DNA of 64,000 bases from an uncultured Acholeplasmatales bacterium (GCA_944324795.1 CALUXR010000002.1:1-64000); one strand, 5' to 3'. Numbered from the stretch's first letter, positions 48,919-58,622 are shown. Numbers and translations: made by a program. Notes: generated from the sequence alone by a model not told the origin.

Positions 48919-50193
48919 ATGTCAGACGTTATATTAAGAAATGTAAATAAAATCTATCCTAATGGTGTTCAAGCTGTATTTGATTTCAATATTGAAATTG
49001 AACGTGGAGAATTTATTGTTTTAGCAGGTCCTTCTGGCTGTGGTAAATCTACAACACTTAGAATGATTGCTGGTCTTGAAGAAATTACATCTGGAGATTT
49101 AATTATTAATAATAAGAGAGTTAATGATGTTGCTCCTCGTGATCGTGATATAGCAATGGTTTTCCAAAACTATGCATTATATGCTCACATGACAGTTTAC
49201 AACAATCTAGCGTTCTCGTTATTAATTAGAAAAGTTGATGAAGATGAGATTCATCGTCGCGTTATGGCTGCAGCTGAAATTTTAGGCTTAGTTCCTTATT
49301 TAAATCGTAAGCCAAAACAATTATCTGGTGGTCAACGTCAAAGAGTTGCCGTTGGTCGTGCAATAGTTCGTAACCCAATTGTATTCTTATTAGATGAACC
49401 ATTATCAAATCTAGATGCTAAATTACGTGGTACAATGCGTAAAGAATTAATGTTACTTCATAATCGTTTAAATGCTACATTTGTTTATGTAACACACGAT
49501 CAAATTGAAGCTTTAACATTAGCGTCTCGTATTGTTGTTATGGCTGATGGTCGTGTACAACAAATTGCTACACCAAAAGAAATGTTTGATAATCCTGAAA
49601 ATTTATTCGTTGCAGGTTTTATTGGTACTCCACCTATGAATTTCTTCCATGGTGAAATTAGTGAAGATGGTTATTTCATTCAAAATTTACCTGATGAATA
49701 TAATCCAAAATTAGAAGAACTTGCTTCTTTAGAAGAAAATAAAGAAAATTTATCTAGTGATGAATTAGAAAAATATAATTCATTAAAGAAAGAAATTGAT
49801 GAGGCTTCACTTAAATGTAATAAAATTAAAATTGCAGATGATAAGTTTGCAGTTTTAAAAGAACAAGGTTATATTGGAAAACAAGTTGTAATGGCAAGTC
49901 GTCCTGAATATGTATATTTAGATGATGCTCATTTAGCTCAATTTAAAGATTGCGTTTTTGATTTAGATTCAGATCTAGATGAAATGCTTGGTGCATATTC
50001 TTTAGTATATGGTAAGTTTGGTCATGAAAATATCATTGCTAAAGTATCAGTTAGAGAAGTGGTTAAGAGTGGTGAAAAAATCAAAGCATGTTTTGACAAT
50101 AGCAAATTACATTTCTTTGATGTTGATACTACTCGTCGTATTAGAGCTGAAGAATATGTTGGTTTACCAAAAGAAGAGGGGGATGAAGAATAA
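48919..50193 (+). CDS. MsmK/UgpC-type sugar ABC ATPase with a coiled insertion
   Basis: 424 residues against about 370 usual. Walker A GPSGCGKST (38-46), signature LSGGQRQRVAVGRA (135-148), Walker B VFLLDEPLSNLD and the switch THDQ are intact. The C-terminal regulatory region carries an extra charged, coiled-coil-like stretch at about 258-303 (LEELASLEENKENLSSDELE). It should power the Lpl permeases. Finding the ATPase in the operon is notable because Lpl-type systems often borrow a shared MsmK. Confidence 0.9.
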   Translation: MSDVILRNVNKIYPNGVQAVFDFNIEIERGEFIVLAGPSGCGKSTTLRMIAGLEEITSGDLIINNKRVNDVAPRDRDIAMVFQNYALYAHMTVYNNLAFSLLIRKVDEDEIHRRVMAAAEILGLVPYLNRKPKQLSGGQRQRVAVGRAIVRNPIVFLLDEPLSNLDAKLRGTMRKELMLLHNRLNATFVYVTHDQIEALTLASRIVVMADGRVQQIATPKEMFDNPENLFVAGFIGTPPMNFFHGEISEDGYFIQNLPDEYNPKLEELASLEENKENLSSDELEKYNSLKKEIDEASLKCNKIKIADDKFAVLKEQGYIGKQVVMASRPEYVYLDDAHLAQFKDCVFDLDSDLDEMLGAYSLVYGKFGHENIIAKVSVREVVKSGEKIKACFDNSKLHFFDVDTTRRIRAEEYVGLPKEEGDEE

Positions 50194-50684
50194 TGTCAAA
50201 AGTACTTAAGGCAATTGGAAAATCAATCCACCAAATGTGTTTTGATTTTGTTGATTCTTTCAAAGTAAAACCTTGGAAGATTTGTACAATTTTATTCTTA
50301 GTTCCAGGTTTATTAATCGGTCTATTCTTAAATGTTCATGCTGTTGCATTGAATACAGTTTATGAAGAATATGGATATGTAGGATTTATATTGTTCGCAA
50401 CAATTTTACTTGGTTGTATTAATATATTTAATGCCTTCTCTTTCTCTTCAAAAAGATCATTATTCATGGCAATATTCTCAACAATAATAACAGTATTACT
50501 TGTTGCATGTGTTGCGTGGTATACAATGGCATTAGTTAAACATAGCCAAGATCCAGTAAGCACCTACAAATTTACAACAGATTCTTATATATCATTGGTT
50601 GTAGTTTGGATTTCAGCTGTTTGTGCTGTTATTGCTTCAGTTTTAACATATTTCTTTATTGATCATAACAGGGTAAAGGACTAG
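50193..50684 (+). CDS. Four-helix membrane protein of unknown function
   Basis: 163 residues with four hydrophobic segments (about 27-50, 58-80, 88-112, 132-155). No family recognised. The ATG overlaps the ATPase stop by one base (TAATG), so its synthesis is coupled to the ATPase. The N-terminal region is amphipathic and could lie at the membrane surface. Function unknown. Confidence 0.6.
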   Translation: MSKVLKAIGKSIHQMCFDFVDSFKVKPWKICTILFLVPGLLIGLFLNVHAVALNTVYEEYGYVGFILFATILLGCINIFNAFSFSSKRSLFMAIFSTIITVLLVACVAWYTMALVKHSQDPVSTYKFTTDSYISLVVVWISAVCAVIASVLTYFFIDHNRVKD

Positions 50685-50691
50685 AATTATA

Positions 50692-51264
50692 ATGGATAAA
50701 AAAGAAGTTTTTGATTCCAATGGTGAAGATTTCTCTAATGACAATAAAAAGAAAATTAAGTTCCCATCTTGGCTGAAAATTCTTCTATTGAAATATTGGA
50801 CAGCTGGGTCTGTCCTTTATTTTTTTGGATTTGGACTTGGTTTTCTTTGGGCATCAACAACAAATATAGAGAATCAAACAATATATTTAACACTTTTACT
50901 AATTTTAGGATATTGTTTAATGAATGAATACATAATTAAACCGATTGTTAGATTATTTAGGACTAGCAATGATAATACGTATTATTATAATATGATTAAT
51001 TTAAAAGGAACTAAATCATTCTTTTTAAATTTATTATATGCAATTATGGTTATTATTCCTGTAGTTTTAATAATGTCTCTTCTATCAGCTTATGGAATAA
51101 CATTGACTATAACATTTGAAGATGGTATAGATCCATTTAGTTTTGGTTTAGTTGTAGTTTTAGTTGATTTTATATATTTATTTATTAAAAATACAATTAT
51201 GAATGCTTATAAAAAACATAAATTTAAACAAAGTAATCAAGTTAATAAAGATGTAGAATTGTAG
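50692..51264 (+). CDS. Membrane protein of unknown function with charged termini
   Basis: 190 residues. A charged N-terminus (about 1-28, DSNGEDFSNDNKKKIKFPSW) precedes four membrane segments near 36-55, 62-80, 110-135 and 148-168, and a basic C-terminus. No family recognised. It starts seven bases after the previous gene and ends eight bases before the polygalacturonase gene, so it belongs to the same operon. Confidence 0.6.
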   Translation: MDKKEVFDSNGEDFSNDNKKKIKFPSWLKILLLKYWTAGSVLYFFGFGLGFLWASTTNIENQTIYLTLLLILGYCLMNEYIIKPIVRLFRTSNDNTYYYNMINLKGTKSFFLNLLYAIMVIIPVVLIMSLLSAYGITLTITFEDGIDPFSFGLVVVLVDFIYLFIKNTIMNAYKKHKFKQSNQVNKDVEL

Positions 51265-51272
51265 GTGAAAAT

Positions 51273-52829
51273 ATGGAATATGAAGTAATTTATTTAGGAA
51301 CAAGGTCATGTACGATAGAAATATGTAATCATGAACCTTATTTTAGTGAAAAACCTTATGATGTTTATGTAAATGATGAATTATATGCTAGTGATGTTAA
51401 AACTAATATATTTTCTATATATAATTTAATTCCAAATCATAAATATGAAATAACGGTTGATGATAAATCTATTAAGTATTTTCAGGAAATAAAGACAAAA
51501 GACGAGTATGTAACCATCAATGTTAAAGATATTGGGGCTAAGGGAGATGGAACTACTCTAGATACTAATTTCTTACAGGCAGCAATTGAAGTTTGTCCTA
51601 AAAATGGTAGAGTTTATATTCCTGAAGGAACTTATTTAACCGGACCATTATTTTTAAGAAGTGATATAACAATTGAGTTAGCACCTAAAGCTCATCTTTT
51701 AGGGGCAACAGACCGTAATTTATATCCAGTTTTACCAGGTATGACATATACAACTGATGAAAAAGGAGAATATAATTTAGGTTCATGGGAAGGTAATCCA
51801 ATTAGTTGTTTTGCAAGTATTATCACTGGTGTTAATGTTAAAAATGTTAATATTATCGGTACAGGTATAATTGATGGTAATGCTCATAATGCTGATTGGT
51901 GGATTAATATTAAAGAAAAGAGAATAGCCTGGCGTCCTAGAGGAGTATTTTTAAATCATTGTGAAAATATCTGCTTCCAAGGTGTTACTGTAACAAATAC
52001 TCCATCATGGAATTTACACCCATATTTTTCTAAAAATATTAGATTTATCGATATGAAATTGATAAGTCCTAAAGATAGTCCAAATACTGATGGTTGTGAT
52101 CCTGAGTCATGTAAAAATGTTGATATTATTGGCGTTCATTTTAGTGTTGGTGATGATTGTATCGCAATTAAAGCTGGTAAGATTTATATGGGAGCTAAAT
52201 ATAAAAAGCCATCTGAAAACTTTAATATTAGAAACTGTTCAATGAATTTTGGTCATGGCGCTGTTGTTCTTGGTAGTGAAATGGCTGGTGGAATTAAAAA
52301 TATTAAAGTTTCTAAATGTATATTCAATCAAACAGATCGTGGATTAAGAATTAAAACAAGAAGAGGTAGAGGTAAGGATGCTATTATAGATGACATCACT
52401 TTTGAAAACATTAAGATGTGTGATGTTTTAACACCACTTGTTATAAATATGTTCTATTTCTGTGATCCAGATGGTAAAACTGAATATGTTTGGTCGAAAG
52501 AAAAATTAAAAGTTGATGATAGAACACCATATCTAGGCAAGTTTACATTTAAACATATCACTTGTGATAATGTTAATTGTGCCGCAGGTGCTTTTTACGG
52601 ATTACCAGAACAACCTATTGGTGAAATTAATTTCAATGATGTTCATTTTAAATATGCAGAAAACCCTATTGCTGGTAAACCAGCTATGATGAGTTTTGCT
52701 GAAGATATTAAAGGTAAAGGTTTATTATTTAATTATGTTAAGAAAGTAAATATTAAAAATGTTACATTTACAGATTTAAAAGAAAAACCTTATGAATGTG
52801 TTGAAGTCGGAAGTTTAATTGAAGAATAA
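51273..52829 (+). CDS. Cytoplasmic GH28 polygalacturonase
   Basis: 518 residues without signal peptide. Residues 1-80 resemble a fibronectin-III-like module, then a beta-helix carries all GH28 motifs: NTDG (271-274), the Asp pair 294-295 in VGDDCIAIKAG, GHG (327-329) and RIK (359-361). It removes galacturonic acid from oligogalacturonides or related pectin pieces. With the surface lyase and the transporter it gives a full cut, import and digest route. It is the last gene of the operon. Confidence 0.95.
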   Translation: MEYEVIYLGTRSCTIEICNHEPYFSEKPYDVYVNDELYASDVKTNIFSIYNLIPNHKYEITVDDKSIKYFQEIKTKDEYVTINVKDIGAKGDGTTLDTNFLQAAIEVCPKNGRVYIPEGTYLTGPLFLRSDITIELAPKAHLLGATDRNLYPVLPGMTYTTDEKGEYNLGSWEGNPISCFASIITGVNVKNVNIIGTGIIDGNAHNADWWINIKEKRIAWRPRGVFLNHCENICFQGVTVTNTPSWNLHPYFSKNIRFIDMKLISPKDSPNTDGCDPESCKNVDIIGVHFSVGDDCIAIKAGKIYMGAKYKKPSENFNIRNCSMNFGHGAVVLGSEMAGGIKNIKVSKCIFNQTDRGLRIKTRRGRGKDAIIDDITFENIKMCDVLTPLVINMFYFCDPDGKTEYVWSKEKLKVDDRTPYLGKFTFKHITCDNVNCAAGAFYGLPEQPIGEINFNDVHFKYAENPIAGKPAMMSFAEDIKGKGLLFNYVKKVNIKNVTFTDLKEKPYECVEVGSLIEE

Positions 52830-52832
52830 AAA

Positions 52833-52869
52833 ATAAGGCATTGGAGTTTATCTAATGCCTTATCTTTTT
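52833..52869. terminator. Bidirectional terminator after the GH28 gene
   Basis: A perfect 10-bp stem (52833-52842 with 52854-52863) followed by a T-run on the plus strand and by a T-rich tract on the minus strand. Confidence 0.8.
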
Positions 52870-53603
52870 TCAATATAATTAATTAATTTAGGAATATTTT
52901 CTATTATTATAACAAATAATATAGCTAATATAGTCCAAGCAAAAACATTATCATATTCTAAATAATTAGCACTATTAACTAATGCTTTACCAATAGAATT
53001 ATTAGTGTTACAGATAAATTCAGCCATAATTAAAACTTTAATTCCAAGCCCAACACTTTGAATAAATGCTGTTGTGATAAATGGTTTAGCTAAAGGAAAA
53101 ATTATATTAATTAATACTTTTTCATTCATATTGCTTTCTAATTTCCAAACATCCATTAAATCTTTATCTAGATTTAAAATACCATTTAAAAAAGCTTCAT
53201 AAATAATAGGTATTAACATTATTAAAGTTATAACATAAGGTGATTTGTTAAAGTCTAAGATAACTATTATTATAACTATTATACTAGCTAAAGGAACACT
53301 TCTTAAAATAGTCATAAATGGTTTTATAAATACTCTAAATGAATTAAATTTACCAGCTAATATTCCTAATGTTCCACCTATTAAAAAACTTAATAATAAA
53401 GATATAATTAGTCTTAGAAAGGAATATCCTAAAATGATATAAGTTTTTTGTTCTTTTAATAAATTAATTAAAGCAATTAATATATTATAAGGGGAAGGGA
53501 ATATTATATCATTATCAATAATAAAAAATATTAAATATAAACCTAAAATTATACAAATTATAGATATTAAATAAATAATTATTTTTTTAGTAATACAATT
53601 CAC
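52860..53603 (-). CDS. ABC permease of the SsuC/TauC/ThiX type
   Basis: 247 residues with about six membrane segments. The cytoplasmic loop DVWKLESNMNEKVLINIIFPLAKP is the EAA-like contact site for an ATPase. The RSVPLASIIVII stretch is typical of the nitrate/sulfonate/taurine/thiamine-precursor permease group. It overlaps its binding-protein gene by 17 bp. No ATPase gene is in the window, so it needs one encoded elsewhere. The substrate is unknown. Confidence 0.85.
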   Translation of the reverse strand: MNCITKKIIIYLISIICIILGLYLIFFIIDNDIIFPSPYNILIALINLLKEQKTYIILGYSFLRLIISLLLSFLIGGTLGILAGKFNSFRVFIKPFMTILRSVPLASIIVIIIVILDFNKSPYVITLIMLIPIIYEAFLNGILNLDKDLMDVWKLESNMNEKVLINIIFPLAKPFITTAFIQSVGLGIKVLIMAEFICNTNNSIGKALVNSANYLEYDNVFAWTILAILFVIIIENIPKLINYIEKR

Positions 53604-54543
53604 TATTTATACTACCACCAAACAATTTAGGATTTAAATTAAATAAAGCCTCTAAACTATTTTTACAATCACTAGCTAATCTAAAATGTAGGTTACAACC
53701 AGGGATTGCTTTTTCTAATACTGCTTGAGCAGGTAAACCTAATTCTAATTCTGTAGCGTAATTACTAGCATCACTAGGATGTTCATTTACAAAATCTATA
53801 CTATCTTCTAAAGCTTGTAGATAAGCTTCAACAAAATCTTTATTTACTCCGTCTTTAACAAATACACCAGCTTGTAAGAAGTCCATGCCAGATGTAGCTA
53901 TTTTAAACTCATTTTGAACATCAATTGTATAAACAGTTTTATTTTGCTTAGCTAAAGCATTTTTAGCAGCTGTAAGAACTGGTTCAGCCACTAAAAAAAT
54001 TGTATTTGGATCTTTATCGGCAACTAACTGTGTTTGAGTATCTGAAGTGGCATTTAAATAAGTTATATCATCTCTTGTTATATTATTATATTCTAAAACT
54101 TTGTTTATAACAGCTTCGTTTATTGTGTTTTGTCCAAAGAAAACAAGGGGTCTTGTTTTTAAATCTTCTAAAGTAAAGTTTGTTGTAGAAGCTAGATAAA
54201 TATTACCATCTGTTATATTAGCAGCATATTTATATGTTTTATTTGAATTATATAAATTAACACCTAGATTAATTGGAGCTATTATAATATCGCTAGATTT
54301 ATTTGTGATTTCAGCTTTAATTCCTTCTGCCCCATTTACAGTTCTAAAATTAATTTTATAACCAGCAATATTAAAATCTTCATTTAAGGCATCATGAGCT
54401 ATTTTAACTTGACTTAAGGCTGGGGCACCACTAGGAGCTACTATTTTAATTTCTTTAATTTCAGTTTCTTTTTTCTCTTTTTTACAACTTGTTAAAGTTA
54501 ATATTAAGATTAAAGTTGTAAATAAATATATTATTTTTTTCAT
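53587..54543 (-). CDS. Substrate-binding lipoprotein (NMT1/SsuA-like)
   Basis: 318 residues from the ATG ending at 54543, which has a GGAGG site five bases away; an ATG four codons earlier overlaps that site. Lipobox LTSC (Cys 20). The mature part starts IKIVAPSGAPALSQVK and contains GAEGIKAEITNKSSDIIIAPINLG, like NMT1-type binding proteins for aromatic or sulfonate-like ligands or thiamine precursors. It works with the permease downstream. The promoter at 54572-54600 serves this pair. Confidence 0.82.
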   Translation of the reverse strand: MKKIIYLFTTLILILTLTSCKKEKKETEIKEIKIVAPSGAPALSQVKIAHDALNEDFNIAGYKINFRTVNGAEGIKAEITNKSSDIIIAPINLGVNLYNSNKTYKYAANITDGNIYLASTTNFTLEDLKTRPLVFFGQNTINEAVINKVLEYNNITRDDITYLNATSDTQTQLVADKDPNTIFLVAEPVLTAAKNALAKQNKTVYTIDVQNEFKIATSGMDFLQAGVFVKDGVNKDFVEAYLQALEDSIDFVNEHPSDASNYATELELGLPAQAVLEKAIPGCNLHFRLASDCKNSLEALFNLNPKLFGGSINSELYY

Positions 54544-54571
54544 AAAATCCTCCATATTTATAACTATTTAA

Positions 54572-54600
54572 ATTATATTCTTTTTTTACTTTTAATACAA
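54572..54600 (-). promoter_or_regulatory. Promoter of the ABC binding-protein/permease pair
   Basis: TTGTAT (54595-54600), a 17-bp spacer and TATAAT (54572-54577) on the minus strand. Confidence 0.65.
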
Positions 54601-54664
54601 ATAATTTAATTTTCTTTAAAAAATTTTTTTCTTTTTGTCTATATATTATATGAGGTGGAAAGAA

Positions 54665-55993
54665 ATGATTAAAAAAATAAGTATTATTATATTTTTATTA
54701 ACTAGCAGTTTAATATTAGGGATAGGATTAAAAGCTAAAGCCGTAACAGGGAATTTAATTACAAGTTATAAACAAATTGCTGAACCTTTTACTACCCTTA
54801 GTCAAGGTTATTACGCAATTGAAGTTGCGATGCGTGATGATTATTTTGGTGATTATGAAGATGTTGTTAGGCATATGGATTATGTTGTTGATGTTAATAT
54901 GGAACCATTTAAACCATCAACAGTTCATGATGTTTTAATAGATGCATTTGGAATTGATACAATAAATCAGGATATTATTGATTTTTTAACAACAAATGTA
55001 CAAGTTGAAGGAAACCCTATTCAAAGATATAAAGTAGTTGTTGTTTTTTATGTTGAAGATGAATTAAGTTATCAATCATATAATTCTGATTTTCCTAGTG
55101 AAAGATATAATTTATATGAACTTAAATTTAATGAATTACCAGAAATAGATCCATCTGTTAAAACTCATATTTTAAATTATGATGAACATTTTACCTTAGA
55201 TGATATAAAAGCAAGATATCATGCTTATGATAATTATGATAATGATATAACAGAAGATATTGTATTTGCTTCTAATTTTCCAACTACGGAAGAAGAATAT
55301 AAAATAGGTAAATATTATATTACAGCTACTGTTTGTGATAGCAGTGGTAATAGAGCTACAATTTCTAATGAAATTTATATTGTTGATATAACTAAACCTA
55401 AATTTAGTGTTGAAAATATCTCTAAAGAGATAGATTATGATTCAGTTGTTAATTTAGAAGAGATATTTAAAGATATTAGTTGTGTTGATAATTATGAAGG
55501 AAAAATACCTTATACGGCATGGTCTTTAAATAAAGATATAGATACATCGATTTTAGGAAAACAAGAAATAATTGTCAGTTATACAGATGGTAGTGATAAT
55601 AGTAGTAGTTTTAGTTTAATTATTAATGTTGTTGATAAAGAAGCTCCGGTTATAAGTGTTGAACCGATTGAAATTAGTACAACTAATCCATTAACTGAAG
55701 ATGAAATAGTATCTTTGTTAGTAGCAAGCTCAAAAATTGATGGAAATTATATATCTTATAAACTTACAACAGAATATTTTAATCATCAAAATGAAGTAGG
55801 AATTCATGATGCTACTATAAGTTTAAAATATAGTGATGATGTAGTTAAAAATTATCGTTTTAAGATTAATGTGATTAATAAAGAAGAAATTGAAGAAACA
55901 TTTAATTATGCTCCATATATTACAGCAGGGGTGGTTGTATTTGTATTAATCACTGCGACTATAATAATTGTAATATATCGAAGAAAACTATAG
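54665..55993 (+). CDS. Surface protein with Ig-like domains and C-terminal membrane anchor
   Basis: About 442 residues from the ATG at 54665, which follows an AGGTGG site. A signal peptide (about 1-25, ending near KAKAV) and a C-terminal membrane helix followed by RRKL put the chain outside the cell, anchored at its C-terminus; no LPXTG sorting motif is seen. The middle (about 165-400) holds repeated units of the type VVDKEAPVIS and VDITKPKFS, like DUF5011/HYR immunoglobulin-like repeats. Adhesion or sugar binding is possible but unproven. Confidence 0.7.
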   Translation: MIKKISIIIFLLTSSLILGIGLKAKAVTGNLITSYKQIAEPFTTLSQGYYAIEVAMRDDYFGDYEDVVRHMDYVVDVNMEPFKPSTVHDVLIDAFGIDTINQDIIDFLTTNVQVEGNPIQRYKVVVVFYVEDELSYQSYNSDFPSERYNLYELKFNELPEIDPSVKTHILNYDEHFTLDDIKARYHAYDNYDNDITEDIVFASNFPTTEEEYKIGKYYITATVCDSSGNRATISNEIYIVDITKPKFSVENISKEIDYDSVVNLEEIFKDISCVDNYEGKIPYTAWSLNKDIDTSILGKQEIIVSYTDGSDNSSSFSLIINVVDKEAPVISVEPIEISTTNPLTEDEIVSLLVASSKIDGNYISYKLTTEYFNHQNEVGIHDATISLKYSDDVVKNYRFKINVINKEEIEETFNYAPYITAGVVVFVLITATIIIVIYRRKL

Positions 55994-55999
55994 AATTTG

Positions 56000-56020
56000 C
56001 TCGCATTTTGCGAGTTTTTT
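56000..56020 (+). terminator. Terminator of the surface protein gene
   Basis: A 6-bp GC-rich stem (56000-56005 with 56009-56014) and six T, just after the stop codon. Confidence 0.75.
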
Positions 56021-56068
56021 CTTGCAATAAAAGAAACATTTAACTATAATTTTTTTGGAGTTGATATA

Positions 56069-57403
56069 ATGGAAAACATTTGTGCGATTGCGACCCCTTA
56101 TGGTAGAGGAGCTATATCAATTATTAGATGTAGTGGAGATATGGCAATAGAATTAGTTAATAAAGTTTTTAAAGGTAAAGATTTAACTAAAGTAAAAGGA
56201 AATAGAATAGTTTATGGCCATATTGTTTATAATAATGAAATTATAGATGAGGTTATGGTTTCAGTATTTAGAAGTCCTAAGTCCTATGATGGAGAAAATA
56301 TGTGTGAAATTAATTGCCATGGTGGAGTTTATGTTACAGAAGAAGTTTTAAAAGTAATGTTAAAAATAGGTTTTAGAATGGCTGAAGCTGGGGAATTTAC
56401 AAAGAGAGCTTTTTTAAATCATAAAATGGATTTAACTGCTTGTGAATCAGTTATGGATGTTGTTAATGCTGAATCTAAATTAGCTCTTCAAAGTTCATTG
56501 AATGCCTTAAATAGTAATTTAGCTAATTTAATTAGAAAATTAAGAGAAGAAATATTAGATTTATTAGCTAAAATTGAAGTTAATATTGATTATCCTGAAT
56601 ATGATGATGCAATTATAGTTACACATGATTATTTAATGCCACATTTAGAAGATTTAATTAATAAAATGACAAATATTTTAGCTAATTCAAAAATATCAAG
56701 AATTATTATAGGTGGTATAAAAACTGCAATTGTTGGTAAACCAAATGTAGGTAAAAGTACAATTTTAAATATGTTACTTGGTGAAAATAAAGCCATTGTT
56801 TCAGATATTGCTGGTACGACAAGGGATATAGTAGAAGGCCATATTAGACTTGGAGAAATTTCATTAAATTTACTTGATACTGCAGGTATTAGAGATAATA
56901 GTGATTATATCGAAAGTATTGGTATCAATAAATCTAAAGAAACAATAAAAGAAGCTGATTTGATTTTACTTGTTTTAGATTTATCAAGAGATTTAGAAAA
57001 TGATGATTTAAATTTAATTGAATTAGTTAAAGATAAACCGCATATTTTACTTGCTAATAAAAACGATTTAAAACCAAAATGGCAAAGAGATGATGTATTA
57101 ACTATTTCTGCTAAAAATAATATTGGTATTATTGAATTAAAAAATAAAATTTATGAAGTCTTAAAAATTAAAGATTTTAATGCTACTAATCCTAGTTTAA
57201 ATAATATTAGACAAAAGAAATTGATGGAAGATAGTTTAATAAGTTTAAAACAAGCTTTAAATAATTGTAAGGAATTAGTTGATATTTCTTTATTAGAAAT
57301 TGATATTAAAGAAGCTTTTGATAAACTTGGTGAAATAATAGGTGAATCTTACCCAGAAGAGCTTATCACGGCACTATTTACTAAGTTTTGTTTAGGTAAA
57401 TAA
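56069..57403 (+). CDS. mnmE: tRNA modification GTPase MnmE
   Basis: 444 residues from the ATG at 56069 (MENICAIATPYGRGAIS), chosen because GGAG lies before it; the longer upstream reading covers a terminator. MnmE with MnmG modifies the wobble U of several tRNAs. The N-terminal folate-binding domain, GTPase motifs GKPNVGKST, DIAGTTRD, DTAGIR and NKND, and the C-terminal FCLGK with its essential Cys are present. The partner mnmG is not in the window. Confidence 0.97.
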   Translation: MENICAIATPYGRGAISIIRCSGDMAIELVNKVFKGKDLTKVKGNRIVYGHIVYNNEIIDEVMVSVFRSPKSYDGENMCEINCHGGVYVTEEVLKVMLKIGFRMAEAGEFTKRAFLNHKMDLTACESVMDVVNAESKLALQSSLNALNSNLANLIRKLREEILDLLAKIEVNIDYPEYDDAIIVTHDYLMPHLEDLINKMTNILANSKISRIIIGGIKTAIVGKPNVGKSTILNMLLGENKAIVSDIAGTTRDIVEGHIRLGEISLNLLDTAGIRDNSDYIESIGINKSKETIKEADLILLVLDLSRDLENDDLNLIELVKDKPHILLANKNDLKPKWQRDDVLTISAKNNIGIIELKNKIYEVLKIKDFNATNPSLNNIRQKKLMEDSLISLKQALNNCKELVDISLLEIDIKEAFDKLGEIIGESYPEELITALFTKFCLGK

Positions 57404-57489
57404 AATTATAGCGCTTTTACGCCATTTTTTATCTTTTAATTATAAAAAAAGATGATATAATTAAGAAAAAAAGAAAAAGAGGTATAAAT

Positions 57490-58542
57490 ATGAATTGGAG
57501 TTTGATGGGAGAATCATTTGTTGTTGCGTGTAACGCGGTTTTACCAATTGTAGTTCTAGTTATTGTTGGTTATATTTTAAGAAGATTAAATATAATAAGT
57601 GAATCGTTTCAAAAACAAGGAAATAAATTTTGTTTTAAAATTATGATTTCAATATTATTATTTTGTAATATTTACGCAATTGAAGATATTACAAAAATTG
57701 GCGATTTTGGTATATTTATTTTAGAAGTTGCTATAGCTATTACAGTATTGTTTTTAATAGGTATTGTAGTAGTTAAACTTTGTATTAAAGATCCTAAACA
57801 ACAAGGAGTTGTACATCAATGTTTATTTAGATCAAATTATGCAATTATAGGAATTCCTCTTGCGACTTTTATTGCTACAAGTTTAGGGTATGCTGAAGAT
57901 TCTGATATTGTAGGTATTGCTAGTTTAGTTTCAGCAATTAGTATCCCACTGTTTAATGTATTTGCAGTTATATCTTTAAGTATGTATGATAAAGGAGAAA
58001 ATGGTCATATTGATATTAAGAAAATGCTAAAAGGAATCATTACAAACCCTTTAATAATTGGTGTTTTAACAGGTTTAGTTGCTTTAGCGATTAGACAAAT
58101 ACTTATTGTATGTAATGTTTCATGGCGTTTAAGCGATATAGTGTTCATTTATAAACCATTAACACAAATAGGTAATATGGCTACCCCATTCGCTTTATTA
58201 ATGCTCGGGGCAGGCTTTACCTTTAGTGCTGTTGCTAAATTAAAATATCAAATAATTTTAGGTACAGCAATTAGAATAGCTTTAGTTCCTGCAGTTTTCT
58301 TAATTTCTTTCTATTTTATTTTAGATGCTCAATTTGGTTCAGCAACAATCTATTTCCCAGCCTTAATCGCTTTATTTAGTACACCGGTTGCGGTATCGAG
58401 TGCCCCTATGGCGGTTGAAATGGGTCAAGATGGTGAATTAGCTGGTCAACTTGTTGTTTGGACATCATTATTTTCTATATTATCATTATTTATAATTATA
58501 ATGATATCTGTTAATACAGGTGTATTACCAATTCAAGGCTAG
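57490..58542 (+). CDS. AEC-family transporter
   Basis: 350 residues with about ten membrane segments. The start VACNAVLPIVVLVIVGYILRRLNII and the region LFRSNYAIIGIPLATFI are typical of the auxin efflux carrier family, whose bacterial members move malate, other acids or amino acids. The substrate cannot be named. It is monocistronic with a terminator at its end. Confidence 0.85.
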   Translation: MNWSLMGESFVVACNAVLPIVVLVIVGYILRRLNIISESFQKQGNKFCFKIMISILLFCNIYAIEDITKIGDFGIFILEVAIAITVLFLIGIVVVKLCIKDPKQQGVVHQCLFRSNYAIIGIPLATFIATSLGYAEDSDIVGIASLVSAISIPLFNVFAVISLSMYDKGENGHIDIKKMLKGIITNPLIIGVLTGLVALAIRQILIVCNVSWRLSDIVFIYKPLTQIGNMATPFALLMLGAGFTFSAVAKLKYQIILGTAIRIALVPAVFLISFYFILDAQFGSATIYFPALIALFSTPVAVSSAPMAVEMGQDGELAGQLVVWTSLFSILSLFIIIMISVNTGVLPIQG

Positions 58543-58560
58543 AATATTCTAGTCTTTTTT
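58537..58560 (+). terminator. Terminator of the AEC transporter gene
   Basis: A palindromic stem around CTAGAATATTCTAG overlapping the stop codon, then six T. Confidence 0.65.
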
Positions 58561-58593
58561 ATCTATTAAGGCTAAAAAAATAATTAAAAAGTA

Positions 58594-58622
58594 TTGAAAT
58601 TAAGCCTAAAAATATATATAAT
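58594..58622 (+). promoter_or_regulatory. Promoter of yebC
   Basis: TTGAAA (58594-58599), a 17-bp spacer and TATAAT (58617-58622). Confidence 0.8.

Noticed and set aside
57411-57430. GCG-CGC hairpin with T-run after mnmE
   Set aside because: Only three base pairs; too weak to call a terminator.
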